From an uncultured Legionellales bacterium (GTDB taxonomy: Bacteria; Pseudomonadota; Gammaproteobacteria; UBA1113), in contig CAMFJL010000013.1 of assembly GCA_945957175.1 (NCBI GenBank), positions 1 through 64,000 of the forward strand: 64,000 bases of DNA, read 5' to 3'. The translations under genes were made by a program, and so were the position numbers. The notes beneath the pieces were generated by a model. The model saw nothing but the letters and a program-made list of their open reading frames with translations. It was not told the DNA's origin and ran no database searches. Positions 56,516 through 64,000 of the stretch are shown in pieces; position 1 is the first letter of the stretch, and every line of letters begins with the position of its first letter.

Positions 56516-57039
56516 TAGCCGCCTTTTTTACCGGTGCCAAGATAGGTAAATTCCCAAGTGACATCAAAGGGTGCCCACCAGGCGCCAACCCCCGTTTCTT
56601 TGTCAGTATGACGACAAAAACCGACGACGCTTGGTGGTTCAATATGGAAAGTGACTTGGTATTTGCCAGCACCGTCTAATTTGACGTTTTGACCATAGTG
56701 CGGGCCATCGTTGGCAACCATCGGCATGAGTGAGCCCGTTTGCTGCCAAGTGGTGCCTTCTTTACTCAAATGATAAGCGATGGTTAAATACGGGATCCAT
56801 TCACCAAAGGCAAAACCATTAGGATTGTTTTGCAAGGCATGAATATCGGTTTCTAAATGAATATCGTATTGTCCAGGATTTTGCATTTCACCCATACAGG
56901 CCATCATCACCGGTTGCAAATAAACGCCGCCAATCTCCATGCCATCTTTTTGAACAGCTTGACCGATAGTCGTTTCTGCCGCAAATAACGGTGTTGCGGT
57001 GAGTGCTAACAAACTGGCTAATACAAATTTCTGCATCAT
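56512..57039 (-). CDS. Periplasmic iron-binding protein of the P19/FtrA/FetP family
   Basis: A 175-residue periplasmic protein (signal peptide to about AAE, residue 21). GVYLQPVMMACMGEM, HLETDIHAL and FGEWIPYLTIAYHL correspond to the P19 (Campylobacter), FetP (E. coli) and FtrA (Bordetella) metal site, where Met and His side chains bind copper and iron. It captures ferrous or ferric iron and hands it to the FTR1 permease. AGGAG precedes ATG 57039; this site overlaps the stop of the polyferredoxin gene. Last gene of the operon. Confidence 0.88.
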   Translation of the reverse strand: MMQKFVLASLLALTATPLFAAETTIGQAVQKDGMEIGGVYLQPVMMACMGEMQNPGQYDIHLETDIHALQNNPNGFAFGEWIPYLTIAYHLSKEGTTWQQTGSLMPMVANDGPHYGQNVKLDGAGKYQVTFHIEPPSVVGFCRHTDKETGVGAWWAPFDVTWEFTYLGTGKKGGY

Positions 57040-57045
57040 AAACTC

Positions 57046-58545
57046 CTAATGTAATATAGCTAAATGGGTACGATAATACGCAAGCATAGAATAGTGCACG
57101 CCAAAAATGGCTGGCCACCAGGCATAAGCGACTAATAAACTGCCCAATATACCAGGCATCAGCGCAACAAAACGCCCTTTCAATTGTGTGCCTTGCTTGA
57201 CTAAAATGCGATAACCTAGTGTAATACTCCAAGTAATCGCTAATATAAATAATCCAATTTTGCTGTATTCAAGTATTAAAGGTGATACACCGGATAATGC
57301 TATTTGTTTAAAAAGCTGATCACCTAAACCTAAGATAATCGAAATCATGGCGATAGGTGTAAATTGATAACCTAACTCAACAAAGCGTTGCTTAAATGTA
57401 CTGTCTGCACCAAAATGGCCAGCAAACCAGCTTGACAATGCCGTCGCAATACTTAGTATTAAGACAGATAAAAGCATGCAACTTAGCATAAATCCAGTTA
57501 TCATCATGAAATCAAGCCAATTATAGCTTTGATTTTGTAATGGGTTAACGCTCATAAGCCAGGCTGGGCCAACATTTCCAACCCAATACCATCCATGATT
57601 AATGAACCAATCACCTACATATTGTCGAATCGTCTGATATTGTGGCAAAATAAGCCATAGAAAACCGCCTAAGGCGATGCCTGTGGCCATAAACATAAAC
57701 CAAATTTCGGCCCAGTTAGGATTATATTCACGTATATTAGCAATTTCTTCACCTGCTGGTCTAAACCGAAGAAATAATCCGCCAGGCGATGTTGGCTTCA
57801 CGCAACGAAAACACTGAATACAATGTCTGGATTCTGCTTTGTGATTAATATCAACCATGGTAGGGCAGACGCCCCGTTCAGCATAGCGATCACCACCAGG
57901 ATGAGGTATTTTAGGCGATAGTTGTACAATGCCAAGCCGCGAAAAAATACCGAGTAGTAAACCAATGGGACAAGCATGACGACACCAAGCACGTTTTTGT
58001 CGCCCAAATAATAAGCCAATCAATAAAGCGAGAACTAAGGTGCCACCAAAAATTTCAAGCATCGCTGTGTTAACGTCGCGCACATCAACAGTTTGACCAA
58101 GAATAGTAATCAATAAAAAACTCAAAATGGGTGTGCCTTCCCAACGCAGCCATGCGGGTACGGGCCGTTTGAACCCTATTTTATTTGCCCATTCGGATGC
58201 TGCGCCCATCGGGCAGAGTACACCACACCATAGACGTCCTGCGAAAATCACGGAAGTAAATACCAACGGAAACCACAGTCCCCAAAATAAAAAAGTTGAG
58301 GCGAGTCTCACATTATTCCAAATGGTGCTGTTAACATCGGTTTGTCGAGTAAATAGGGGTATGATCATCAGCGCCATGAAAAAGATGAACATCACAGCAT
58401 GCACAAAAACTAATAATGATTTATGTCGATAGAACCATGCTTCGATTTTGGGCGTAAGACGTGAGCGTCTTTGAGTATAGCGCGAGTCAGTTTGCAGCGT
58501 TACTGCAATATTTTTTAAACGCTGATTAGCAAGCGCGGCACTCAT
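57046..58545 (-). CDS. Membrane polyferredoxin of the FtrD type
   Basis: A 499-residue inner-membrane protein with about ten spans. CxxxCP motifs WCGVLCPMG and WCRHACPIG and a further HCIQCFRC mark 4Fe-4S ligation as in NapH/RdxA/FtrD. In Bordetella FtrABCD, FtrD is thought to supply or accept electrons during iron transfer through the FTR1 permease. The start ATG 58545 overlaps the ftr1 stop (ATGA); a longer reading runs into ftr1. Context in an FTR1/P19 operon supports FtrD over a nitrate-reductase role. Confidence 0.82.
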   Translation of the reverse strand: MSAALANQRLKNIAVTLQTDSRYTQRRSRLTPKIEAWFYRHKSLLVFVHAVMFIFFMALMIIPLFTRQTDVNSTIWNNVRLASTFLFWGLWFPLVFTSVIFAGRLWCGVLCPMGAASEWANKIGFKRPVPAWLRWEGTPILSFLLITILGQTVDVRDVNTAMLEIFGGTLVLALLIGLLFGRQKRAWCRHACPIGLLLGIFSRLGIVQLSPKIPHPGGDRYAERGVCPTMVDINHKAESRHCIQCFRCVKPTSPGGLFLRFRPAGEEIANIREYNPNWAEIWFMFMATGIALGGFLWLILPQYQTIRQYVGDWFINHGWYWVGNVGPAWLMSVNPLQNQSYNWLDFMMITGFMLSCMLLSVLILSIATALSSWFAGHFGADSTFKQRFVELGYQFTPIAMISIILGLGDQLFKQIALSGVSPLILEYSKIGLFILAITWSITLGYRILVKQGTQLKGRFVALMPGILGSLLVAYAWWPAIFGVHYSMLAYYRTHLAILH

Positions 58546-59756
58546 GGTGTATTTACCAGTGCCACAGGAGGCGTTTTTTTCCGATAATGCCATAGGAGTA
58601 GCCCAAGACTTGGCACAAGGAAAAGGCATTGGGCGCCTATACTTTGCCAGGTAGGATAGATACCGAGCCACGAGAGTGGTGGTAACCATGTGATAGGTGT
58701 AATGCCAACCATACCTGCTTCTTGTAGCTCTAACATAGAGCCCCCAACAAAATAAAAGGCCATATAAAATAAGAAAATAGCGGTGACGGTAAAGAATAAT
58801 GAATACGGTATTTTTAAACTTGCTTTTTGCATGAGCCAATAAAGCGAGAATAACGCGAAAATGGCAGCTACAATACCTATCGCAAGTGCTGATGGGTAAT
58901 GGGCTGCACTGGCGTTGCCCGCAAGTGCCTGATAGAATAAGATGGTTTCTGCGCCTTCACGATAAACTGCAAGAAAAGCAGCTAAGCCTAAAGCAAATGC
59001 GCTGCCATTGGATAAAGCTTTTGTCATTTTACCACGAATATATTGCTGCCAGCGTTCGGCTTCACGTTTGGAGAACAACCAATAACTGACGTAAAACAGC
59101 ACAACAGCAGCAAATAACATGGTAAAACCTTCCATTGCTTCTCGTGCAGCACCTGCAGTATGTAATAATGTTGCAAATAAATAAGCAGTGATGGCACTTG
59201 CGATCAAGGCAAGTCCTACACCCTTATAAATAACCATATTTTTATCTGTATGTCCTGCACGACGTAAGTAAGCAAGCAACGCGGTGACGACCAACATGGC
59301 CTCAAAGCCTTCACGCAATAAAATAATAAATGCTTGGAATAACACTTCGACAAAAGATGTTGCAGCATTGCTTTGCAGTAAGCTAGCGTCATCAACGAGC
59401 TTTATTTTTAGGGTATCCCAGGTCTTTTGTAATTGTTCAGCTTTAGCATTTTGTGCAGAAAGACCTATCAGCTGGGTGAATAAAGTTTCCGTTTGCGTAT
59501 TGATTTGTGGTGATATGGCCATCACTGCAAGTTCCATACCCTGGCCTTCATACTGATCAAAGTACAAACCAGAAATACCGCTCATGATATCTGTACCATT
59601 TTGGCCATTATACTGTTGTAATAGTTTATCGCCATTTGCCTGAATACTAGCGACTACTTGATTAAAATCAGTGTTTGGTGCAGCAGGTCGATTTCCTGCA
59701 AATGCAAGCTCAGTGACGAATAGCAAACAACAAAGTAAAAATATACGAGCAATCAT
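58542..59756 (-). CDS. FTR1-family iron permease with periplasmic domain
   Basis: A 404-residue protein: signal peptide, a periplasmic helical domain (about 22-130, containing YFDQYEGQGMELAVM), then seven spans of the FTR1/OFeT family. Both iron-translocation motifs are present: REGFE (about residue 152) and REGAE (about 266). It carries iron across the inner membrane. ATG 59756 overlaps the previous gene (ATGA). Equivalent to FtrC/FetM/EfeU. Confidence 0.92.
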   Translation of the reverse strand: MIARIFLLCCLLFVTELAFAGNRPAAPNTDFNQVVASIQANGDKLLQQYNGQNGTDIMSGISGLYFDQYEGQGMELAVMAISPQINTQTETLFTQLIGLSAQNAKAEQLQKTWDTLKIKLVDDASLLQSNAATSFVEVLFQAFIILLREGFEAMLVVTALLAYLRRAGHTDKNMVIYKGVGLALIASAITAYLFATLLHTAGAAREAMEGFTMLFAAVVLFYVSYWLFSKREAERWQQYIRGKMTKALSNGSAFALGLAAFLAVYREGAETILFYQALAGNASAAHYPSALAIGIVAAIFALFSLYWLMQKASLKIPYSLFFTVTAIFLFYMAFYFVGGSMLELQEAGMVGITPITWLPPLSWLGIYPTWQSIGAQCLFLVPSLGLLLWHYRKKTPPVALVNTP

Positions 59757-60184
59757 GAGGATACCCCTGTTTTGGCTGGGGTTGCGCTGGCATCCATGGT
59801 TTTAGCGTCGGTCATGATAATCTGGCAAAGCTGGTTTGCTTGTTGGGTAACATCCGTGATTTGTGATGGATTAGGATTAGTCACGATGCTTTGATTCAGT
59901 GCATTAAAACGTTGTTCAATATCAAAAATATGCCCTTGATCGAAATAGAGACGCGCAGTTGGTTCTATGTTAACGTCATAGTTTTGAAAATAAGCCATGA
60001 CGGCATTCACGTGGGCTTTCGAGGTATCGTTTGTCTGATATGCTTGAATCGTTGTGTTGAGTTGTGCGCAAACGAGATTAGCTTTTTGCTGCCAAAGTGT
60101 TGGTGTTGACGGTGCTTCAGCCAGAGCATAAGTACTGAGACTTAATAATGCCAGGCAGCAGGTGATATGGTATGTGAGACGCAT
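59753..60184 (-). CDS. Periplasmic helical protein of the iron-uptake operon, unknown
   Basis: A 143-residue secreted protein (signal peptide to about ALA, residue 22) with mostly helical content. A YFDQGHIFDIEQRF block resembles the YFDQYEGQGMELAV block in the periplasmic domain of the FTR1 protein downstream, so it may be a duplicated or partnering sensor/scaffold domain. It is not a cupredoxin, which is what FtrB would be at this position in FtrABCD. First gene of the operon, with a Fur-box-like promoter just upstream. Confidence 0.68.
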   Translation of the reverse strand: MRLTYHITCCLALLSLSTYALAEAPSTPTLWQQKANLVCAQLNTTIQAYQTNDTSKAHVNAVMAYFQNYDVNIEPTARLYFDQGHIFDIEQRFNALNQSIVTNPNPSQITDVTQQANQLCQIIMTDAKTMDASATPAKTGVSS

Positions 60185-60215
60185 GTTGAGTCCCTATTCG
60201 TGATTTGATGGGAAG

Positions 60216-60249
60216 ATCATACCGTAAACGTAAATAAGAATCAATATCA
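60216..60249 (-). promoter_or_regulatory. Promoter with Fur-box-like site, iron operon
   Basis: On the minus strand TTGATT (60244-60239), 17-base spacer, TATGAT (60221-60216). A Fur-like palindrome TGATATT-G-ATTCTTA (60249-60235) overlaps the -35, matching 11 of 14 positions of the 7-1-7 consensus TGATAAT-n-ATTATCA. The operon starts at 60184, about 25 bases after the expected transcription start. Iron repression is inferred. Confidence 0.55.
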
Positions 60250-60320
60250 TTTAGATGTTTTTGTCAATGATGTACCTATCTATGCGGTTTCAACATGGGA
60301 GTTGATGGGTTTTATTTGCT

Positions 60321-60403
60321 AGGGCATGAAAAATGCCCTTCCCCTGCGAGGAAAGGCGACCGAAGGTCAGATGAGGGGCAGTAAAGCATTGCGTAGCGAT
60401 GAC
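60321..60403 (+). repeat. Dispersed two-hairpin intergenic repeat, copy F
   Basis: Starts with AGGGCAT-GAAAA-ATGCCCT (60321-60339, perfect 7-base stem), then CCCTTCCCCTGCGAGGAAAGG, CGACCGAAGGTCAGATGAGGGG and CATTGCGTAGCGATG. It lies in the gap between yhhQ and the iron operon. Confidence 0.63.
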
Positions 60404-60425
60404 GGATGGACACTGGCGTACCCAT

Positions 60426-61190
60426 CTAAGGAGATGCCATGTATTGATTATCGGCTGTCGTATAGTTAATGCGCCATTTAAATAAATTAAAGCGAGTGTT
60501 GCCATCATACACATCTAATCTTTCTTTTTGCTTGAGCACTTTTGCAAGGTATGTCGATATGGGTAATCCTAAACATTCAACAATCACTTTCACTATCCAC
60601 ATGTCGAACATCATGGTAAATAATACTGGTGCAGGTAAAACACCGGTAAAAGCAATCAATGTAAAAATGACTGAATCAAGGCCCGATGCAATTACAGTAG
60701 AACCTAAAAAGCGTAAACCCACATGTTTTCCTTGCAACCATAATTTAGTTTTTGCAACAACAAGGCTATTGACTGGCTCGCAAATGAAGTAGCTGATAGT
60801 CGATGCAATAATAATTCTCGCATTAAGGCTAAAAATTTGATCGAACATCATACTGGGTTGACTGCTGGCTTCATTAGGCAAATGAGTAATGATTAAGCCA
60901 TAGAGCATAAAAACCATATTACCGATGAATCCTACCCAAATGGCGCGCCTTGCCCACTGGTACCCATAAACTTCTGTGAGTAGATCCGAAGCTAAAAAAC
61001 TTAAAGGAAAAATAATGGTGCCTGCATCAATGATAAGTACACCAAAATTGACAAGCCGAACATCAAACCAGTTAGCCAGCAATAATACAGCTACATAGGC
61101 TATCATAAGCAACCACAAAAATTGGGGGCCTTGCGCTAAAAAATGGGTTTCTTGGGTGCTGTGAGCTGGGTGTAACGCGGCCATAGCCAT
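60426..61190 (-). CDS. yhhQ: Queuosine precursor transporter (YhhQ)
   Basis: A 254-residue VUT-family membrane protein with about six to seven spans. LLIANWFDVRLV-type N-terminal block, IIDAGTIIFPLSFLASDLLTEVYGYQWARRAIW and FIGNMVF are characteristic; the C-terminal MMFDMWIVKVIVECLGLPISTYLAKVLK also fits. It imports preQ0/preQ1 for tRNA queuosine. The start is ATG 61190 or 61184, after AGGAG; the longer TTG reading is rejected. No queuosine biosynthesis gene is adjacent. Confidence 0.88.
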   Translation of the reverse strand: MAMAALHPAHSTQETHFLAQGPQFLWLLMIAYVAVLLLANWFDVRLVNFGVLIIDAGTIIFPLSFLASDLLTEVYGYQWARRAIWVGFIGNMVFMLYGLIITHLPNEASSQPSMMFDQIFSLNARIIIASTISYFICEPVNSLVVAKTKLWLQGKHVGLRFLGSTVIASGLDSVIFTLIAFTGVLPAPVLFTMMFDMWIVKVIVECLGLPISTYLAKVLKQKERLDVYDGNTRFNLFKWRINYTTADNQYMASP

Positions 61191-61234
61191 TCTCTCCTGT
61201 TTCAATGGGGGGCATTATAACATACGCCTCTAAA

Positions 61235-61888
61235 TTACGTCAGGACAGTTATCCCCGCTTTCTCGGCCACCAAAGCTTTATTCGCTGGCTGTCTTGCAAA
61301 AATGCCATTAGTAACGACACCGGGGATATTATTGAGATGGGTTTCCATGGCAATGGGTTCATTCATCGGGAGCTGATGAATATCCAGAATAATATTACCA
61401 TTATCAGTCTCAAAGCCCTCACGATAAACAGGTGTACCACCTAATTTGACAATGGCTCTTGCAACGACACTTCTGGCCATAGGTATGACTTCTACGGCAA
61501 TGGGGAAATGCCCAAGCACTTTTACAAGCTTCGTTTCGTCGACTAACACTAAAAAGGTATCAGCTGCAGAGGCAATAATTTTTTCACGCGTCAGTGCGCC
61601 ACCGCCGCCTTTTACCATTTGTAATTGGGCAGTGATTTCATCTGCACCATCGACATAAAGAGGTATTTGGCCTGCGCTTGCTAAAGAAATGACACGAATA
61701 CCTGCAGCCTCTAATAATTGTTGTGTGATAACAGAGCTTGCAACAGCCGCATCAATTTTTTGTTTGACGCTGGTAAGTGCCTTAATAAACTGATATATGG
61801 TCGTGCCACTGCCAACGCCAATCACGGCATCAAGTTCAATGTAATCCAATGCTGCTTCTGCAACTTGCTGTTTCAATACGACACTCAT
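61235..61888 (-). CDS. rpiA: Ribose-5-phosphate isomerase A
   Basis: A 217-residue pentose-phosphate enzyme interconverting ribose 5-phosphate and ribulose 5-phosphate. GVGSGTTIYQFI (substrate phosphate loop), VDGADEI (catalytic Asp pair), KGGGGALTREKI (catalytic Glu region) and VEVIPMA are the RpiA motifs. Two bases separate its start from the rsmD stop upstream on the same strand. Confidence 0.95.
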   Translation of the reverse strand: MSVVLKQQVAEAALDYIELDAVIGVGSGTTIYQFIKALTSVKQKIDAAVASSVITQQLLEAAGIRVISLASAGQIPLYVDGADEITAQLQMVKGGGGALTREKIIASAADTFLVLVDETKLVKVLGHFPIAVEVIPMARSVVARAIVKLGGTPVYREGFETDNGNIILDIHQLPMNEPIAMETHLNNIPGVVTNGIFARQPANKALVAEKAGITVLT

Positions 61889-61889
61889 C

Positions 61890-62483
61890 TTAAGCCTCCA
61901 TATGAGATTGTTGCTTTAATAATCCAAAATGTACATTGCCCGCTGTTTGCTCACGCCAAAAAAGCCAATTTTTTGGCCAGGTGACAGATGTTGATTTAAG
62001 GTGTTCAAAGAATACAAGGCTTCGCTCATGAATAAGTTTATTGTTTTCTAGCCAGGTTAATACTGGAAGCCATAAATTTTGCTGATAAGGTGGATCTAAA
62101 AAAACCAAATCAAAAGGATGTGATATCTTTGTCTTAGCTTTTTCAGCAGGTAATGCATGACATAAAACACTCGCCTGTTGACACTCAAACTGTTTTAATT
62201 GTTCTTGTAGTTGAATGCATAAGGTTTTTTGCTTATCAACAAAGACAACGTGAGCAGCACCTCGTGAGAGTGCTTCAAGACCAAGCACGCCCGTACCTGC
62301 AAAAGCATCTAAACAATAAGCCCCAGCAATGTAGGGTTGTAACCAATTAAAGACCGTTTCACGAATACGGTCGGTTGTGGGGCGCACCTCATCAAGTGCG
62401 AGCATGGGAATACGTCGCCCACGCCACTGACCTGCAATAATACGTAGATCATAGTTGCCGCGGGGCAAAGTTGCCTGCGTCAT
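61890..62483 (-). CDS. rsmD: 16S rRNA (guanine966-N2)-methyltransferase RsmD
   Basis: A 197-residue SAM-dependent methyltransferase. RIIAGQWRGRRI at the N-terminus and RPTTDRIRETVFNWL are RsmD hallmarks; DAFAGTGVLGLEALSRGA is the SAM motif I and FLDPPYQ the catalytic DPPY motif. It methylates G966 of 16S rRNA. Overlaps the M16 gene stop by four bases. Confidence 0.93.
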   Translation of the reverse strand: MTQATLPRGNYDLRIIAGQWRGRRIPMLALDEVRPTTDRIRETVFNWLQPYIAGAYCLDAFAGTGVLGLEALSRGAAHVVFVDKQKTLCIQLQEQLKQFECQQASVLCHALPAEKAKTKISHPFDLVFLDPPYQQNLWLPVLTWLENNKLIHERSLVFFEHLKSTSVTWPKNWLFWREQTAGNVHFGLLKQQSHMEA

Positions 62484-63808
62484 GAAAGCTGTGTTCCTGC
62501 GGTGACAGTTAAAAGTTGCGTTGGATTAAAGTTTTGAGAAAAACTTTGTCGCACATCATTCCCTGTAACCGCTGCGATTTTTGCCTGATAGGTATTAAAA
62601 TAATCAAGTGGTAAACGATAAAATCCAAGCAGCGCTACTTGATCTGCGATGTTACTATTGCTATCGAATCGTAGTGGAAAACTGCCAATAATACTGGTTT
62701 TTGCAAAATTAAGCTCATCGTTTGTTGGACCTTTCGTGATAAAGCGATTTATTTCAGAGATGATAAGTTGAATAGCTTCATCGCTAGTCTGGGTTTTGGA
62801 CTGTGCCTCGATAATAAAAGGTCCTGTTGTTTGCATGGGCACATATTGACTATCAACGTTATAGGATAGGCCACGCTTATCGCGCACTTCTTTGAATAAG
62901 CGTGAAACTAATACGCCGCCGCCTAAAATGTAATTACCTACCGTCAATTTAGGTAAGTTAGGATCCCCCACTGCAACTCCAAGCTCACCGATGCGGATTT
63001 CTGTTTGAGATGCAGGAAATGGTACGGTGACACGAAATTGATCCGGTTGATAATTGGGTTTAGGTAATGCAGGCGCTCGTACGCCCGTTGGTAATGAACC
63101 CACGAGTTGTTCGGCCAGGGTTTGGGCTTGCTCACGACTTAAGTCACCCACAATAGCAATCGTTGTGTTTGCCCCGACGTAATAGTGTTTATAAAAAGCA
63201 TCGACATCTGCGGGTGTATAGCCAGCAACGGCATTTTGCTCACCTAAAGGATTATGCGCATAAGGATGATCCCCATACAATGTTTTAAAAAAGGCATTGG
63301 TTGCCAGCGCGGCAGGGTCTTGTTGTTGTTGTAATATGGCCTGAATAATTTGATTTTCTGTGCGATTAAAGCTTTTACCAGCAAAGACAGGTTCTGTTAA
63401 TAGTAGATGTAAGTTAGCAACGGCAGCTTGTAGTTGCGGCGGGCTACTCAAACTTCTTAAAGTCAGCGAAGAGTAATCTCTATCAAGCGATTGATCAAAA
63501 TTAGCGGCAATATCGTCAAAACCCGCAGCAATGGCATCTGCATCTTTGGTTTTACTGTTCTGACCAAGAAGGGCATTGGTTAAATTTGCGATGCCAGGCT
63601 GTGTATCATCACGTGCAGAACCTGCATCAACCATAACCTCAATATCAACAATAGGCAGCGTGTGGATAGGCACGAAATAAACAGCTGTTTGATTGGCCAT
63701 TTGCCATTGTGAAATATCAAAAAAATGCGGGTTGCTTGGTTCAGCAAAGGCATGACATCCTAAACTTAAGCCGATGAAAAGAGCTAAGGCGTGAAGCTTA
63801 ATTGACAT
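62480..63808 (-). CDS. M16-family peptidase-like protein lacking HxxEH
   Basis: A 442-residue periplasmic protein (signal peptide to about CHAFA, residue 23) with two M16 domains. Where an active M16 enzyme has HxxEH, this one reads GIANLTNALL, so zinc ligands are absent. NTTIAIVGDLSREQA and RGLSYNVDSQYVP belong to the family C-domain. It likely pairs with the catalytic partner encoded just upstream, as in many gammaproteobacteria. The start ATG 63808 is inside the end of that gene; the longer reading to 63844 lacks a signal peptide start. Confidence 0.85.
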   Translation of the reverse strand: MSIKLHALALFIGLSLGCHAFAEPSNPHFFDISQWQMANQTAVYFVPIHTLPIVDIEVMVDAGSARDDTQPGIANLTNALLGQNSKTKDADAIAAGFDDIAANFDQSLDRDYSSLTLRSLSSPPQLQAAVANLHLLLTEPVFAGKSFNRTENQIIQAILQQQQDPAALATNAFFKTLYGDHPYAHNPLGEQNAVAGYTPADVDAFYKHYYVGANTTIAIVGDLSREQAQTLAEQLVGSLPTGVRAPALPKPNYQPDQFRVTVPFPASQTEIRIGELGVAVGDPNLPKLTVGNYILGGGVLVSRLFKEVRDKRGLSYNVDSQYVPMQTTGPFIIEAQSKTQTSDEAIQLIISEINRFITKGPTNDELNFAKTSIIGSFPLRFDSNSNIADQVALLGFYRLPLDYFNTYQAKIAAVTGNDVRQSFSQNFNPTQLLTVTAGTQLS

Positions 63809-64000
63809 GTTGATTTCCTTGCGCAGGTAAGGATGGCGCTGCATTGGTTTGTGCAGGAATGGTTTGGGGCAGCAGTGTACCGACTGTCATATTAGAGGGG
63901 ATAAGGTATTTCTGAGCAACAGCTTGAATATCTGCGGCGGTTACTTGATTGATTTCTCGTTGATAATTATCAATTTCTCTCGCAGATAAACCAACACTTT
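63798..64000 (-). CDS. M16-family peptidase, C-terminal part (partial)
   Basis: The minus-strand frame entering from the right edge (in frame from 63998) encodes SARE..YQREINQVTAADIQAVAQKYL, the typical C-terminal helix of M16 peptidases, then a Pro/Gln/Ala-rich tail ending at TAA 63800-63798. It overlaps the start of the second M16 gene by 11 bases. It is probably the catalytic (HxxEH) subunit; that part lies outside the window. Confidence 0.72.
   Translation of the reverse strand, partial: SVGLSAREIDNYQREINQVTAADIQAVAQKYLIPSNMTVGTLLPQTIPAQTNAAPSLPAQGNQHVN

Noticed and set aside
61191-61234. preQ1 riboswitch in front of yhhQ
   Set aside because: Only about 44 bases separate yhhQ from the rpiA stop, with no preQ1-type hairpin or conserved C-rich/A-rich tail visible.

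Overview
The window (about 40-45% GC by eye) is a bacterial chromosome segment. It most likely comes from a gammaproteobacterium of the Legionellales (Legionella/Coxiella relatives). Three things suggest this. The housekeeping genes are gammaproteobacterial: ubiC, ubiA, hemW, prfC, clpB, lptFG, holC, ygfZ-sdhE-ygfX, lepA-lepB-rnc-era-recO-pdxJ and a three-subunit pyruvate dehydrogenase. They are interspersed with long proteins of no recognisable family plus a patatin-type phospholipase with a large extra domain. Several of these unknowns carry an upstream tandem CTTAA element resembling the PmrA box that controls Dot/Icm effector genes in Legionella and Coxiella. The species cannot be named from this sequence.

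Layout. 1-9.2 kb: tail of an unknown gene, ubiC, hemW, a DHA2-type MFS exporter, a secreted glucosaminidase, a flavoprotein, rimI, prfC, a small acidic protein and ubiA. 9.2-13.7 kb: a stand-alone receiver protein, divergent from two unknown proteins of effector type. 13.9-18.8 kb: clpB, a gene broken by an in-frame TAG, and an MFS transporter. 18.9-21 kb: a third large unknown with a mosaic composition. 21-28 kb, minus strand: CPA2 antiporter, lptF, lptG, pepA, holC, SDR dehydrogenase. 28.1-31.8 kb: IHF-beta-like protein and coaX, convergent with a cyanide-insensitive-type cytochrome bd operon that ends in a 47-residue single-TM subunit. 32-38.4 kb: aceE-aceF, a TraT-like lipoprotein, lpdA. 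38.6-45.3 kb: acetyltransferase, patatin, quinone oxidoreductase and an unknown polytopic protein. 45.3-53.3 kb: ygfZ divergent from sdhE-ygfX, then lepA, lepB-rnc-era-recO-pdxJ and a glycine-zipper lipoprotein. 53.7-60.2 kb: a SNF2 helicase, sodC, and a convergent four-gene P19/FTR1/polyferredoxin iron-uptake operon with a Fur-box-like promoter. 60.4-64 kb, minus strand: yhhQ, rpiA, rsmD and two M16 peptidase genes, the upstream one cut by the window edge.

How it fits together. UbiC and UbiA are the first two committed steps of ubiquinone synthesis. Ubiquinone feeds the cytochrome bd oxidase, while SdhE matures succinate dehydrogenase. Secreted or membrane-associated functions (glucosaminidase, TraT-like protein, SodC, iron uptake, patatin) suit a host-associated life. 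The strongest new signal is the shared tandem CTTAA element in front of the patatin gene and three unknown genes, with a fifth copy between the glucosaminidase and flavoprotein genes. It suggests a coordinately regulated effector set. A two-hairpin intergenic repeat is scattered through the window in at least four copies plus fragments. I found no tRNA, rRNA, CRISPR array, transposase or prophage gene.
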